This document shows positions 1 to 14,480 of a stretch of DNA of 64,000 nt, piece after piece. Where the stretch lies: NCBI GenBank assembly GCA_013399895.1, contig VXBA01003435.1, positions 222,392 through 286,391 of the forward strand, given 5' to 3'. The position numbers and the translations under genes were made by a program. Source of the DNA: Serilophus lunatus. Lineage: Eukaryota > Chordata > Aves > Passeriformes > Eurylaimidae. The notes under the pieces are model-generated. The model was not told where the DNA came from, did not search any database, and saw nothing but the letters and a program-made list of their open reading frames with translations. Numbering within the stretch: position 1 is the stretch's first letter; the number at the start of each line of letters is the position of its first letter.

Positions 1-2187
1 AAAAGGAGTGAATAGATAGATTTATTCTTAAGCGATAGTTTTTTAACTTTACATGTAAAATAGACGATCAGTTAAGAAAAAATGATTAATAATTGCATAA
101 GATTAGGTAATAAAAAATAAATAAATAAATAAATTTAGATACTGCTTCACAGTATACTGCTGTCTTTCCTATCCACATTTTCTTATTCTGTACATTGAAT
201 GAATGTGGCACTAGATTTTTCCCCAGATACCTCCAGGGAGCACAATGTCATCACCATCTTCTACATCCGAACAGTCTTTCTACAACTTTAGCTACACCTC
301 AGTTCAGCCAAATATTTCCATGTGTCTGGCAATTAGCATAATTTTTGGCTAGTGGATCGAAGTATTAGCGTATGAATTTTTCCTAACCTTATAGGAAAAC
401 AAAGTTGCTCAGTTATAGGAAGTAAGTATAATCACCATGGGAAAGTCCTGAAGGCAGCAAGAACCACAGAGTGTGAGGGCCAGTGCTGGTGGCATGCAGC
501 AGCATGGAGATTGTGTCATCTTTCCTGTGGGGTGGAGATTATACATATATGTGTGATTAAAATGTTTTCATTTCCAAAATCAATTTATTCTCTTCACTGT
601 CATTTGAACTTGCACAGTGGAAGAAAGTCAGCATGGCTTAGCGAGTGCTTACTTGTTTAGTTATATCAATGGTCTTTTTCCTCTTTTTCTCCCAGCATGT
701 TTCTATGTAGCTGATTTCTTCTTCGTTCTGAATTTCCTTTTTAATAGTGTAAATATTTCAGCACTATCCTTGGCAAGGAAGCAGATGTTTTCATTGTCAT
801 GAAGGAATGTGCCCAGAGGGCAATTATCTTTTAAGGGCTAGACAGCCAATGCAGTCTTATCTATGTAGTGAACAGGTAAGTAATTTCAACATTTCTGGAA
901 AGCATAAATAGTAATACTTGAAGACATATTTTACTTTATCCACCTGCAATGTTGGAACTAGAGGGAAGTAGTATAAATGTACCAGATCTCAAAGAACTGA
1001 AAGCTGCAGAATTAAAAGCCGTATGTTTGGCAAAGTAATGAAACAGTGTGCAAAACAGTGCGGAGAATTTGAAGAAGTTAGAGCGATATTTTAGCATGTT
1101 TTCATACTTGAATATGTATTTTTATTTTCCTCTGTAGCATAAGCGTAATATCTGAGCGCCAGAGAAGTGACCATAAAGCTTTTCTCCTTCAGGCACTGTG
1201 TGAAGTGGTCAGAAGGGAAAAGTCAGTAGTTGATGTTTTGTTTGACAGTATGTAAAAACCCATTGACTTAATTCTCTGGCAATTGCAGTTTTCAATCGAA
1301 AATCTTCTCAGAGACTTTTTTTGATCCAAAAGGGTAAAGTACTCATTCAAGGCTGCAAACACATTGAAAAGTTGTACTCCAGTTAAAATTAAGCAAGTTG
1401 ATTTGTTTGTTTTCTTCATCATGTGTCTGAGTAACATTATACACTCTGATGTAGGTAATTAAAAAATTAAATTAAATATATTTTCATGGCCAGGAGGCTA
1501 TTCAGAAAGGCTAATCCACAAAAGGAACTCAAGTTATGGAAAAGTTCTAAAAGGGAAGAGTTAATGAAAATATTTCCAGGAAACTAAGACAAGAAGCAAA
1601 GAGACAGTTTCAGTGTTCTTGCCTACCCCACCACCCCACACATTGCATACCAGGCTAGGAATACATAAAGCAGTTTGATGTGCTAAAGCTCAGGACATGT
1701 AGCTGGGCACACATTCGGATATTCTGCAGACACAGGCCATTTGTATACCAGAAAATTAAACATGCCTGTGAGTTCTGAAGGCGCTGAGATAATCCACAGA
1801 ACGGCTGGCCTCTACGCTAAAGAACTGCCAAGACTGGGTAGCTGAAGGCAAATTGCACATTGGATATTCTCCTGAGCTGCTCTGACCATCAGGGAGTTGT
1901 TGGGGGACATAAACAGTGGAAATAGGAGGACTTTTTTTTTCAGGGAGTGTGCCAAGAATTGCATAGCAAGGACAGTCACATTGTCATGTCCCTATAAATT
2001 TCAAAGCATATTAGAACTCACTAGTATAGATGCTTCCAGGCATACTGATATAAGCAATGTTACACAGACAAAGGAGCTTGAAGTCTTTAAAACCTCAGCT
2101 GGGACTCAGTTCGTAACTAAAGTGCTTCTTAGATCTAATTTAGAACTGGCTGTTATCACACAAAATATTTAACGACAGTCAATATTA
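1..2187. other. Intergenic AT-rich DNA, no gene seen
   Basis: I see no coding segment or recognisable repeat family apart from a short (AAAT)n run at about 117-134. Open frames are short (at most about 90 codons), overlap on both strands, and resemble no family I know. The sequence is ordinary AT-rich avian intergenic DNA. Confidence 0.6.
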
Positions 2188-2398
2188 AAATTTTTACTGT
2201 GAGGGTCAGTGAGGACTGTCACTGTCGCTGATGGAGATTGTTGTGTCTCCATCCCTGGAGATATTTAAGATCCATCTTGACAAGGTCCTGGAAACATGGC
2301 TCTAGGTGCCCCTGCTTAAGCAGGGGGCTGGAACTCCAGATGACCTCTAGATACCTCTCCCAGCTTCTACCATTCCGTGGTTCAGTAAAATATTCCCA
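2188..2398 (+). mobile_element. CR1 LINE 3'-end fragment
   Basis: The segment follows the CR1 3' tail in order. It has the end of the ORF2 reading (tttttactgtgagggt), then the PSLEIFK-type peptide (tccatccctggagatattt), then the 3'UTR signature of a 'cctgcttaagcaggggg' block, 'tgacctctaga' and 'accattccgtgg'. The 5' part of the element is absent, as is typical of 5'-truncated CR1 insertions. Divergence from the usual CR1 wording suggests an old copy. Orientation is plus. The exact 5' boundary is uncertain by about 20 bp. Confidence 0.85.
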
Positions 2399-5300
2399 CT
2401 CCATGTGTCAGCTGTTTACCCTTCCTAAAGTGTCAGCTCAACTGCTTTTGAGATTTTGCTCTGAATTCAAACAAGCCCAAGAGTAAAGAAATCTAGTGTA
2501 AACTAATTCATAGAAATTATCTGGGTTAAAAACAAACCTGACACGCAAATGAGCAACAAGCCATAGGGCAGGATTCAGATCTAATGGCAAGAGGTGGAGA
2601 GCAGAAATACCATTAACTTCAGTTTTGCTCAATAATTCTGCATCATGAAACTATGACCTGTCTGAGATTTTGAGTCCATCTCATGTAAGAGAAAAATACT
2701 AAAATACTTGGTTCTTTATACTTTCATCTGGTCTAGTTTGAAACAGACGAGGAGCACTTAACACTTGCCCAACCACGTAGAGTTGCTGACAGGCGCTTCC
2801 AGAAACTGAACAATTTTGCTACTGCCTCATTTGAAGCACAGTGCCTCACTGTAACAACGTAGATTTCTGAAACAGATGCTGGCACATTAAAAAGGAAGGT
2901 AAATGGATTTCATGAAACCTCCCATTTGAGAAGGAGGACAGATTCTCTTGGCCAGGTGGAACTACCAAATAATACTTGTCTTTCAAGTTTGGAATCAGAG
3001 TCCAGAATCTGGCCTCCTCTGCATCCACTGAACAGTATTCAGTGTTTTAAAAGGCCTAATTTTGTCTAGACATGAAGGAAATAGAAAGAAAAACATAAAA
3101 GAAACATGAAAGAAAAGAGAATTATGTTCTCTGTCTTCTATAGCTCAAAGAAATATCTGTTCCTTCTCATCTTCCAGGAGTGTCTGACTATATCCAGGAT
3201 ATCCTTTCTAAGAATACCCTGTGTTACCTCTATGCTGAGACCTCTGACCATAAGAGTCATGTGGTCTTATGACAAAGAGCAGACATGTAGTGGCATAATG
3301 GGGTATTGGGATGGAAAGGGGAAGGTGGAGTTATCATTACTCTCAGGACAGAATTTAGGTTTCTGCTTATTTCAGCTTGCTGCCTGGTTATATGAAAATT
3401 AAATATTTTTCCTTGTAGCAGAAAAGTGGTTGGTTGTTTTAATTATGCACATAGTCACGTGCATTTTATGCTCTTACAATTGAAACAATTTTGTTATAGT
3501 CAGACATTGTTTTTCGGAGTATAGCATTCCATCTAGTGACAGTGTCTTCTCTATATCATTGTCATCAGTGAATTGTACTTCTATATTTTTTCCTGTCATA
3601 AATGGAAGTATTAACTGACATTGTTCCCATGACCAATACCAGTAACTTCCACTGACAGTGCCCCTCTACTGCTCTCTTTGTGTCTACTCTTTAACCAGTA
3701 TGTGAGCTCTACCATTCTTTCATTACTATTTCCATTCTGCTGGCAAACTAGTAGTTTTCCAAATGAAAACATTTTGGATGTTTTACTGTAGTATGAGCAT
3801 ACAAATTTCAGTAGAATTGTTATGTAATAGACTTGCTATACAGTAAGTATAGTATGTAAACTTACAAAAACCTTACTTTACTCCTTTTATCTTGAAAATT
3901 ATCTAGTCTAACATTAAAAAATATGAGATAAACCTGGCACTGATTCCTTTTGGCAAACCCGGCTTGCATTGTATTTTGGAGTTTCGTATATAGGCCAAAT
4001 CAATAATTTTACTGTCTGTGAAAATACAGCTGTCTAGATAGGAACTGAGTTCTAGCTAGAGAATTGGAACAGAAACCAAAGGGGAGAGATACACTGATGC
4101 CTTTATGTTTTCAGTAATCCTACACTGGATAAATAACTTAGCTTACTGAGTAGATAATTGTAGTCTTAGAAGCATCTCACGCTTCACCTGCCAATTTGAT
4201 GGCAAGAAATGAAGAAAAATTAACAAGAAGGCAAATGTTATTTTCATAAGAATATGTGTGCAAGAAAATATAACCACGTAAGCTTATGAATTACTAAATT
4301 TATTACTATTTTAACACTAACTCAAAGTAGAATTTAGGTAAAAAATATAGAGAGAAAGGGATAGCTTTGAAATTCCACCTGTACAGGAAAACACTCATGA
4401 ATAATATTTACTTTTTTCCAAGTGGAAAGATTTGCCTGCATGAATTGAAATAGCATTATTGAAGTCAATAGATAATTCTCCTACATAATGAACAGATACA
4501 TAGGCCAACAATGTTCAAAGACCATATAAGAAAAAAAGAATATTTTTTACTGGCACAAATGTCCATTAACATTTTTCTATGTTCTAATTCCTAATTTGTT
4601 AATATCCCTTTTCTCGTTTGTTTTACTTCTTTGCCTTTTTCATCTTCATAAAATAATCTTTGCTCATGATTCATTTTTACGAAATAACCTTGAACTGACA
4701 GTCATTTTCAATGGACTGAAAATGTACTTGCAGAATCATTGAATTACATTAGATTCACTCAACAGTTCAAGTGTTTTTGACATATTAAATAAGACACCCT
4801 AAGTATAAGGATTTTTATCCTTTCTATTATAACTGCCTTTCCAAGTCATTTCACGAAATGCCTCGAAAGTTATGTATCTATTTTTTAGTTTTAAGTTACA
4901 AAATGATAAATAAAATCCTTATGTGTATAAATGCAGTAGATTCTCAAGAGCTTTAAACTAAATTCTAAATCACATGTATATCAACTGACAAGTCGAGTGG
5001 AATTAGAGGCTTTTAGAATCAGGAGCCAAGGAACTGCAACATGAATAGGACATGCTCTCAGACCTGCTTTTGCATCTTCACACAAGATTCAAAAGAGAAT
5101 AACTTGTTAAGATGCAAGATCTGACACCTTTAAACTCTTCCTTCTCTTTCTGTAGGGTATATTCAAGAGCATATTTTTTTTTATTTCTATGTATACATTG
5201 TCTCTGAATATTTTGAAGGATATGAATCATAAGAGTATAGGCAAAAGTTGATCGCTGGGGAGGATGTATGTGCACCCACATGAGCCACTCAGAGTAAGAA

Positions 5301-5879
5301 TGAGTAGTACCGATCACCCACTGCACAGGTCTGGACCAGACTGTACTCCCTTCACACTTTTATGCTAATGCTCCTGACAGTCACACAAGCCTGACCCAAT
5401 ATTTCTACTTCTCATTCAACCCTTATGAATGGCAAAGAAGTCACTCAAAAGCTTCTACTTGTTCCCTTTGTCATCATGCTCACATGCAGAATCTGACAAA
5501 ATGAAGTATATGCACAAAATGCAAAGGACATCCTTATATTTATGATTTTTATCCATATATGTGTAGCAGATTTCATTACTAAACCCACATGAAAAAAATA
5601 GTATTTTTGCAAATGTGAACTGCATTAAAGTGAATGTTTATTTGAATACTAAACAGCAAAACTTTATCAGAAGTTCAAACTAAAAGCTCTTCAAAGCTTG
5701 AAAAAAATGCCGGAAGACATCCCAAACTGCGAGACCTAACTTCACATTCCTTCTGAGTGGTAAGTCATATTTTGACCCAACAATATATGCAAAAAGCACC
5801 TTAGACATGGAGACTATCACAGGTGTCTACGTCCTGTATAAAGTCTCCTTGGAAAAGCTGTATCCTGTAAAAACTTTAA
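2399..5879. other. Intergenic DNA, no gene seen
   Basis: AT-rich sequence with only short open frames that share no recognisable motif. I found no repeat family, tandem array or RNA gene by eye. Confidence 0.55.
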
Positions 5880-5952
5880 AGTAGTCCCACTTTGAGGAGG
5901 ATCTTGACTAAATGACCTTCAGGGATCTCTTCCAGCTTCAATTTTTATATGA
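5880..5952 (+). mobile_element. Possible highly decayed CR1 3'UTR remnant
   Basis: The order of short blocks (ctttgaggagg, ttgactaaatgaccttcaggg, ctcttccagcttcaattttt) parallels the CR1 tail 'gagcaggggg / ttggactagatgatct / cccttccaacctcaacc'. Identity is low and the terminal octamer is missing. This is a weak call; a chance resemblance is possible. Confidence 0.45.
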
Positions 5953-8900
5953 CTTGACTCTGAGTCTGCCACTGAGTTCAGCAAACATTGAATTGGACGG
6001 TTTTTTCTTGCAAAGGATGATATTTATTAAAAATTTTGTGGTTTAGATCCATTAAAAATTGAATTCTGGGAAAAGTAATTTCTGAAAAAACTTTTTATGA
6101 CTTGCTTCCATTTTTTAATTCAGAAGGAGGAAACAAGCCTAGAAGGATAATTCCTTGTAAAAAATGAATTTCATAAAAACATTTTTTCAAAAAATTGCCA
6201 GTCACCAAAATCTTTTAAAAATCTCTCCTTTTCCATTTCTCCTTAAAAATTCAGAAAATAACAGTGATAATTTTTTCTAAAAAATAAATTTTAGCTTAAA
6301 AGTCAGGTTTTTTAAAACATATTCTTCAATTACATATTTAAATTTTAATATGTATGACTGCCTTTTTGGGTATGGCTAAAATAGTTAACTAGACAGTACA
6401 GTTGTTTTTAGAAGCTACAGTATTGTATATTAATCAGTTTTGTCATTTCACAGGGGAGCAATTTTCCTCCAGACATAACATTCATAAACAGCATAATCTG
6501 TTTAATTTCTGAAGCTGATTAAACTGCAAAGAATATCAATGATCCAGATTTAAATAAGTAATATGACTACACAACATCAGGTCGATATAGCATGTTGTTC
6601 TCGTGGATGCTGGTGTCAGAATAAGTGAGCTTCCCCCATTGATTTTAATATATTTCAGTCAAAGCAAACAGTTTGTACAATAAATGTCACAATTTCTTGA
6701 ATTAATTTTATTTTATAGAATATGTCATTAGACTAATTACAAAAAGGTAGTAAGTTTGACAAACTTCCTAGGAGACAGATTGGCATTATGAGGTCAAGGA
6801 AACCAGTTTTAGAAGAACAAGAGACAGTGGCAAGCTGGTCACTGAGATCTTCTAATTTGACTAAAAAACAGTCATCAAACTATTCTAAGGTGCAAACAAA
6901 TTGGTTCCATCCTAGTTATTGTCTCTAAGTTTAAAGTGACAAGAAAGCATGCCTCAAAAGCTGGACTGGTCTATTATTCTTTGTTACCTCCTTCAAGAAA
7001 GAGTATCAGACAGGATCACTTGCTATAATAAAAGGCTAGGAATAAAATGCAAAAAATGAAGACTTTATGACAGCAACGGATAGGTTTGCTGAATGCTACA
7101 GATATGTAGACCTCAAAAAAGAACTAGAAAAAAATATGTAGAGAAAAAATAGTCACATATATAAAGAGCCCACTTCTGCAAAGAGACACTGTCACTCAGA
7201 TTCAAGCACAGGCAATATTACCATTCCCAAAGCAGAAGTCCTGTATCAGGTGGCCTCAATACATGGAAGATGAGTTGAACAGAGCTTAAATAGCAACAGG
7301 AGCATACTCATAATACATAAATAGTGCTCAGGTAGCAACAGGGAGAACAGTATCTCTTCACAAGAGAACATTAGAGCTGTAGAGCAAGGAGTATGGTAAC
7401 AAGCAACAGCTGGAAACTATGAACAGCAAAAAGCAGGACTGATGGAACTATGGTATAATATGTACTTTCCTAACATAGAGGCTGCACAGAGAATCTGGAG
7501 ATAACTTTGCTGTCCTTAGCATACATTGCATGAAGATTTCAAAATCCAAGGGACAAAATATGCCAGAAAAACAGACTGTGGTATTCAATGTTGAACTGAA
7601 TGGATTTTATCTTACATTCAAAACTAACATGGGGTAAGCACTGAAGTATTCCCTGGAGAAAAAAAAAAAAAAGACAAGGAAAAAAACCCCAAGCCAATTC
7701 AAGACAATATTTATGCAAAGCAAAACAGCTGTGAAGGTCAGGTAAAATACTATATGGGCTCAGAGAAACAATGCTGGACACTTGTATTTAATTCCAAATG
7801 TAAGTAGATTTTTTTCACATAATTTCATTAAGAAACAAGGATTGATGGTATATCACTACATTCTAGACATATTGAAGAAGCCTGGTTCTCCATGATAAAA
7901 TATGACTTGGCAGAGGCTGTTTAAACTATTCACATGAGGATGAGGGCTACTTAGGATACGTACAAAAAAGACTTAATCGGCAACTCCAGGTGCACTCAGA
8001 TATCTGCATCTGGGAAATTAAAAAAAATCAAAGAGGTTGATAATATGAAATTAGATAATCACTTAGTAGAGTGGGATTAGATTTAATAAGTGCTGAGGAA
8101 GCAACAGTCTTCACCCTCTCTTATCCAAGTCATGTCTCCTGGGATGAGACCTGACATGGTTTTGCACAGCTCTTGCATCCACATGCAGGCTGCACTATGC
8201 CATCAAAACACAACAATGTTTGTGGCAACAACAAAACACCTTCTATTTTATATGTAGAGAACAGTATTTCTGCATGGGAAAAAACATATGCTTTCTACAC
8301 CTAATTAAACAGTAATTTTGGTATCAGACACCAAAGCATTCTCAAGAAAAAATGTCCCAGCAGGCCTTGGACTATTCCCTCTTATAACAGACCTAACCAA
8401 GTTTGGAAAATATTGCTCCAACGAAGAAATACTTTGAAAAGTCTCATCATTGTATTATTGAATTCTTCCTAATGCAGTCTGAGGTGTGGAGACTGTAATG
8501 ATTGCACCTTCTTAATTTTTCCAAAAGACTATATTTACCATATGAGCAGGCAATGAGTAGGTAACTTGGGAAGTATGTATGTAATCAAAGACATAGCAAA
8601 AGAAAACAGAAGTACAGTAATTTCTGTCTTATTTTAATGCTAATACATTTGTGATATTCAAATATCCATTAAAATAGCCGCTTATTTGGGAAAGCATTGC
8701 ACATATAATAAAATAATAAAAACATGAAGTAATATTTCAATGATTGTATCATAGAGGTGCTGAGGAACTCAAAAGTAAATAAATGGGAGAATTGGTATCC
8801 CTGCTTTTTTTGACAGTGTGAAATGGACGCCTCACCTACAGAGAGCTGCAGATAGATTTCAACGCTTTTTGAGCAAAGCTAACACACAGCAGCTATTGGT

Positions 8901-11900
8901 AAGCTGAAAACCTCTTTCCCTTTCATTCATGGTATTTCACAGATGATCATTCTACTCCTACTGCATCAATAAGGACCAAAAAGAGCAGCCATAAGAGATT
9001 TACATCCTAGCAATGACATAGTGCTAAAAACACACCTAAGCAAGCAATTTCTCAGTGGTGCTCTGCAGTATGACCCACTCAAAAAAAAAACACAGTATAG
9101 AGATGACCTTCCTTGTCATGTGGAAAATTCTTCTTCTTGAATGAATTCTTAAAACAGCCAGACAATAAATTGACTCTAGGGTTTAGAGCTTAGACAAATG
9201 AAGGAAGTGTTCCTGTCTCAGATAAAAGATTTGTTAAGAAATCTGAGAGGCAGACCCAAAGAGACTCTCATAGTTAAAGGTGAGGGGAAGTGTGGAAAAG
9301 AACTGGATTTATACCATCTGCATCCACAGTGACTGCTCTGACCAGCCTTTTTTGGCTATGCTGTATGCAGAACATACTCTGCTCAGTGTGCAGTAAATAA
9401 TTGTTGGAACAGACTGTACAGAAAAGCTAAAAGTGGTCCCTAGATTATGGCTCTTAGTGGGTACCAGTATAAGAGAAAGATCAATCTACTCCCTACTATC
9501 AAAAATTGATTGCTTTTGGAAACACTACTGCAGAAATTGAACACTTTCAGACCTCAGGATACATTATGACAACATTAACTTATAGGGTGATTATGTACTC
9601 AGGATCCAAATTTGAGCCTTGTCTGGCAGAGAAGTTAAAAAAGCCCCAATTATTTGTAGCTGCAGTTCTTGGCATACTGACTGGATTTTTCTACATAAAT
9701 AAGTAAGTAAACAAATAATATAGCACAAACCCTCAGGCGTCACAATTTCAGTCGTAACTATTAGGTGAGCTTCTGCTACAGGTGTAAATAGGCCAAGAGA
9801 AACAGCTGTAATTTTGTTTAAAAAACTGAGCACATCCCAGTCAGGATTAACAGACACTATATGAAGAGCTTCAATTAAATAGTTTCTAATAGAACTTGAA
9901 AGAACAGTGGGAATCAAGCGCCATACTGACTTAATAAAATTAACAATCTCAGTATTAGCCAGCTAATGAAACTGCCAGCAACTGAGACATATAAAGAAAA
10001 TCATCACCAACAAAAGCCAAAAAAACACCCTTATTTTGCCATCAATGTTCGCATCAAAAGAAGCAAATTTCTGAGAAACACGATGTTATACGGGTTGGGG
10101 GTTGGACAGCAGTTACCTGTGTACAGTTGATTGCATGCCTGCGGAAGGACAGCACATTTTATTACAGCACCATGTCCTAAAAGCAATTGTTTGAGAAAAA
10201 TGGAATGTAGCAACTTGCTTAGTAGTCTGCCATGAGCAGGTAAATTCAGGCTCTTGCACTGAATGTGAAATATATGAAATGAAGAATAACTACTATACAG
10301 CATAACATGACAACATTTGTTCATTTGTTCCTTCTGCATTGAAATTCATGTATTTGTTGGACTTGATGCATAATTTACAGTGTTTACAGTAACTGCAGAT
10401 ATTTGGGCTGTATAGAAATGGAAATTAATATTTGAGAAAGATACTAGTATTTCTTGATTTATTTTCTCATACTGGTTTTCAGTGTACAGATCAAGGCTCA
10501 CATTTTTGCACAAAACTTTGCTTGTATTTATTGCATTAACTGAAGGGCTGCAATTTTACAATAATTGTGGGGATGCATAGTGAGCAACAAAGAACTTAAG
10601 GAGACTTACAAACTCAATTTGTGAAATGCATATTGGATCATCTTGATTTTCCAGGAAAAAAATTATTAGAAGACAATACAGAACTTATTTATCAGACTTA
10701 TCAATTCAATAAAACTTTACTTTCAAAGCAGTTCAGCGCAAGAGACATCAAACTTCTGGAACAATTCTGAAATCAACAGGACCCGGTATGCACAAGTGTC
10801 AATTTTAAGGCTAAAAAAAATCACTTCCCCAATTAAACTGAATTCCTACACAACAATGAAAGGCACCATATCTAAAAGGAATTTCTAAACAGGTCGCAAA
10901 AGTTCTTGTATACAGCCACTGATATTCTTGAATTCTTAGCATAGTCCTAAAACAGCTTTGAACTGCACCAACTATGACTGTCATGTACAGTGCTCAAGTA
11001 GCATTCATGGAACAGTCTGGGCAAGGGACTATTCCAGACAGGTTCAGTGCATGAAGCCTCTGAGAGAAAAGAGAAAACTATGTGCAACTTAAAACCACCA
11101 CAGACCGATTCTTGGTCCGCTTTACTTACTTACTAATACACCTGCTACTAGAAGACACTGTGTTGGGAAAATCACTACCTTTTATCAGGAGACAGTCCAG
11201 AGAAACTTCAAAACTTTAACATGCACAAGAAGGCCACCAGTTCTCTGCAGAAAGCCTTGGGTCAGATGCTCATTGGATACAAATGAGAAGAGTTATACTG
11301 ATTTTGAATGAAGTCAGTAGTACTATGATGAATTCCATGTGAAAGAGATGTGGCCCTTTGCTTCCCAGTGCAAAATCAGCTGCATATATAGTCTCAGTTT
11401 AACAGTTCTGAGAGATTTCATTTATCTGGAAAAATATATTCTGAACTGTGGTTGGTTTGATGGTCTCTGTCCCTAGACAAAAAAGGGATTAGATCTTTAA
11501 AGGCAGAGAGAAGTGGAGCTATGTTAAAACGATAAGGCACTTCATCCATTTTTTCCTACAGAGGATCACTAAATGCAATAAATCAGGTGCTATAAAAATC
11601 TTGGGGGAACTGGTTCAGAATTGCGCTGACAGAATCATGATGTCTGCTTCTTCCAGAGTAATATAATAAGAAACAAAAGCAATGATGTAGACCAGAACTT
11701 TGAATGGAAGAATACGATTTTAAATTGGTAGAAAGGCAAGCTATCTAAAAGTAATTCCTTTCCTCTGTATTTTTAGACATCTGTAATTTAAAATGGAGGT
11801 TTAGCCTCTTTTGGGCAGCTAATGACAGAAGAGGTAAAATGACAAGCCTTCTCATGGATTTACAGATTCAGTGTCCAGTCCTTAGCTGCCAGAAAACACA

Positions 11901-12683
11901 TGACTTCAAAACTGCTTTATTGCTTAGTTAATATAAAATTTTCTCACACCATAGGCATTTTAGAAAACTGGTGCTTTTGAGAAATATGTATTGGCTATTG
12001 CTGCTCTGTAACTATTACAGCCTGCAGCTGCTCTGAAGTTTCTCCTTTCCTACTGTTTCCTATTTTTCCTTTTTCAAAATGAGAATTGCTTCATCTGTAA
12101 AGTTGCAGTTGCAGGCTGCCATTTTCTACGTAAATCTACATTATCCTAAATGCAGATTTACGCCTCTGTCAAAGAAGACTGGAAGGAAAAGGAACTTCCA
12201 AGCTGACTCTCAGGAAAAGGGAGAGTATTTTCTCATGCATTGGTAATAATCCAATTCTCTGTGGAGCTCCATATAATAAAGTGCAATAGAACAATGCATG
12301 AATGTTGAAAAACAAGTAGGTGAAGCTTAGTAGTTTTGCACTGAAAAGTAGCTCAAGGGAGAAATTCACATGGGCTTCTTGTGGTATCTGTTTAAGAGAA
12401 GGTGGAACTCCAATAGCTCAGCTACCACGACTTGACAAGTCTTTCTGTTTGAGCATTGCATCTTGAATAACTCTCATTTGGCCAGGATGACTAGAGACTA
12501 ACTTCAGTGGTTTCTCGTAATGGTACTCAGGGAAAAGGAGGATTCAAAAGGCCATCTAACTGAATAGTTATATTTTGCAATTAACAACTGCATCAGTCTC
12601 ATGTTGTCAGAAGCCTTCAGATTCCAGTTTCTGACTTCAGTCAAAATTGAGGACTAGACTCTTCTACATACAAAGAAATTACT

Positions 12684-12708
12684 TGCCCATGTATATATAA
12701 CATGGGCA
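12684..12708. repeat. Perfect inverted repeat, 9-bp arms with 7-nt AT loop
   Basis: The arms TGCCCATGT (12,684-12,692) and ACATGGGCA (12,700-12,708) are exact reverse complements around the loop ATATATA. This could form a hairpin or cruciform in AT-rich surroundings. No T-run or gene end is nearby, so no function is assigned. Confidence 0.9.
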
Positions 12709-14457
12709 GAACAAGGAAAGAGGATAAATCTTGCAGACCCCTAAAAACCCTCACAAGTTGTTGCAAGATCATATTATTATTTTATTGCTTAATTGCCAAA
12801 AAATCTGCAACTGTACTTTGGGGATAAAAAATGGATTTTAATTCAGACCTATTTGGTAGAGAGAATACGGACATTTACTAACATTCTCTAAGCAGAAATA
12901 ACAGAACTACATCTCTGAGAAACTGCTTCATTTGCACTAGCTTCTTACAGATCTACTTCACAACATGCAGGGGTAGTATTTACCCTGTTTCATGAAGCAT
13001 TCAGTCATATACTTTCTAGACTGGTTAGTTAGGTCATGGATGAACTTGCACTTGCTCACTATCCATAGCTCCCTCTATTGTTAGTCAAAGGACTACTAAA
13101 GCACTACCAAAAAATATCCTGCAAAGTCACATCCTCACGAACAGGGATATATTCAAACTGACACAAAAACCAATTCTGGTCTCAGTTATTGATTATAGTT
13201 GGATTTCTTTAAGAACAGTTTATCCTGGAACATCCCAGTCCCCCAATTTTATTTTTTTTTTACAATTAAGAAAACTGGCATAAAAAGAATTTGGAATCTG
13301 CATTATGCAACTGTACTCTTTGGGTTATGTAAGAACTTTGATCTAACCCTTCGAATAATATTTAACCCACAGCTACGGAAAAGGTCTTTGGTAACCTCCA
13401 GATCATGCCAGATATTTCCACTGAGCCACTTTGGAAGTATAACCCCCAGAGAGAATACAGAAACTCCTCAGGACATCTTTGACTACCTGGAAACTAACTA
13501 AGGCAACTAAACCCTTTTAGGCTGTTCACTTATAAAAGATATTAAACTTGCAAAGAAGAGAAACAAAGAGGATTTTTCTGGCCAAAAAGTCGTTCCCAGA
13601 GCAGAGCTCTGGGAAAACATAACGGCAACCTCAAATGCCTCGGCTTTTATTTTGGGGGAGGATTTCTGTTTGTCACACTAAAAAGAAGAAATAATGCTAA
13701 AGACATTTACACATCTAGTGTCAAGCTGGATAAATCCAAAATCCTTTCCATAAATCCCTAACTGCAAAATGAGTTCAAGCTTGAGCCTTGAGTGAATACA
13801 GAAAAAGCTTAAAAAAGATCTTTAAAAAGTATAGTGATGCTTGGCTATGCAGCGCCATTTTTTCTGAGACCTTAATAATGTATTTGCAGCAAGCCAAGTT
13901 TAAACCTGCTTTGCACCTCACGTTATGAAAAGCATTTAGGTTGAATGTCCTTCCAAATTGGCTATGGGATGACCATACGAGCCAGTAGGAAGGACATAAG
14001 GGGATCAGTATAAAGGTTAGATTTGGGTATGTGCTGACTCTTAGTATATTATGCATCTATGGCATCTTATTTAAATTGATTGTTCTCCATATGATTCATT
14101 GACAAAGTTTCAGCCAATGAGAAATTTCTTCCTCACTGTCATTTTCCGTCTCCTGGCCTGCAGAAGAACAGCATCTGATCAGACTTGCATAGAGTGAACT
14201 GAAGGAACAGACTCAATCTTCAGCACATGATATAGCTGGTATGTCCATCTGCTTTGTCATGGGAATGGAAGACATCGGTATGTGGAAGGAAGATTTGGAA
14301 CCATTTCCCTCATCTTCTGAATTGCTCAGGAAGCATTTGTAGCCAAGAACTTCTGAAAGATGACTGTTTCACTCACATCTTGCATCAGTGATCAGTATGG
14401 AGCAATATGTGTCTCTGCACAGAGCAACCATTGATGATGCATTGATGAACCATTTAA

Positions 14458-14480
14458 GATGATCTTTCAGGTAGATCATC
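14458..14480. repeat. Perfect inverted repeat, 8-bp arms with 7-nt loop
   Basis: GATGATCT at 14,458-14,465 and AGATCATC at 14,473-14,480 are exact reverse complements. Isolated, and no function is evident. Short palindromes of this size are expected occasionally by chance. Confidence 0.85.

Noticed and set aside
9591..9917. 108-codon minus-strand frame, hydrophobic in part
   Set aside because: No recognised family, not unusually long for AT-rich DNA, and no splice or promoter context.
14458..14480. 'gatgatctttcagg' as a possible CR1 3'UTR remnant
   Set aside because: The neighbouring CR1 blocks (gcaggggg, cttccaacc, attctgtga) are absent. It is part of a short palindrome instead.
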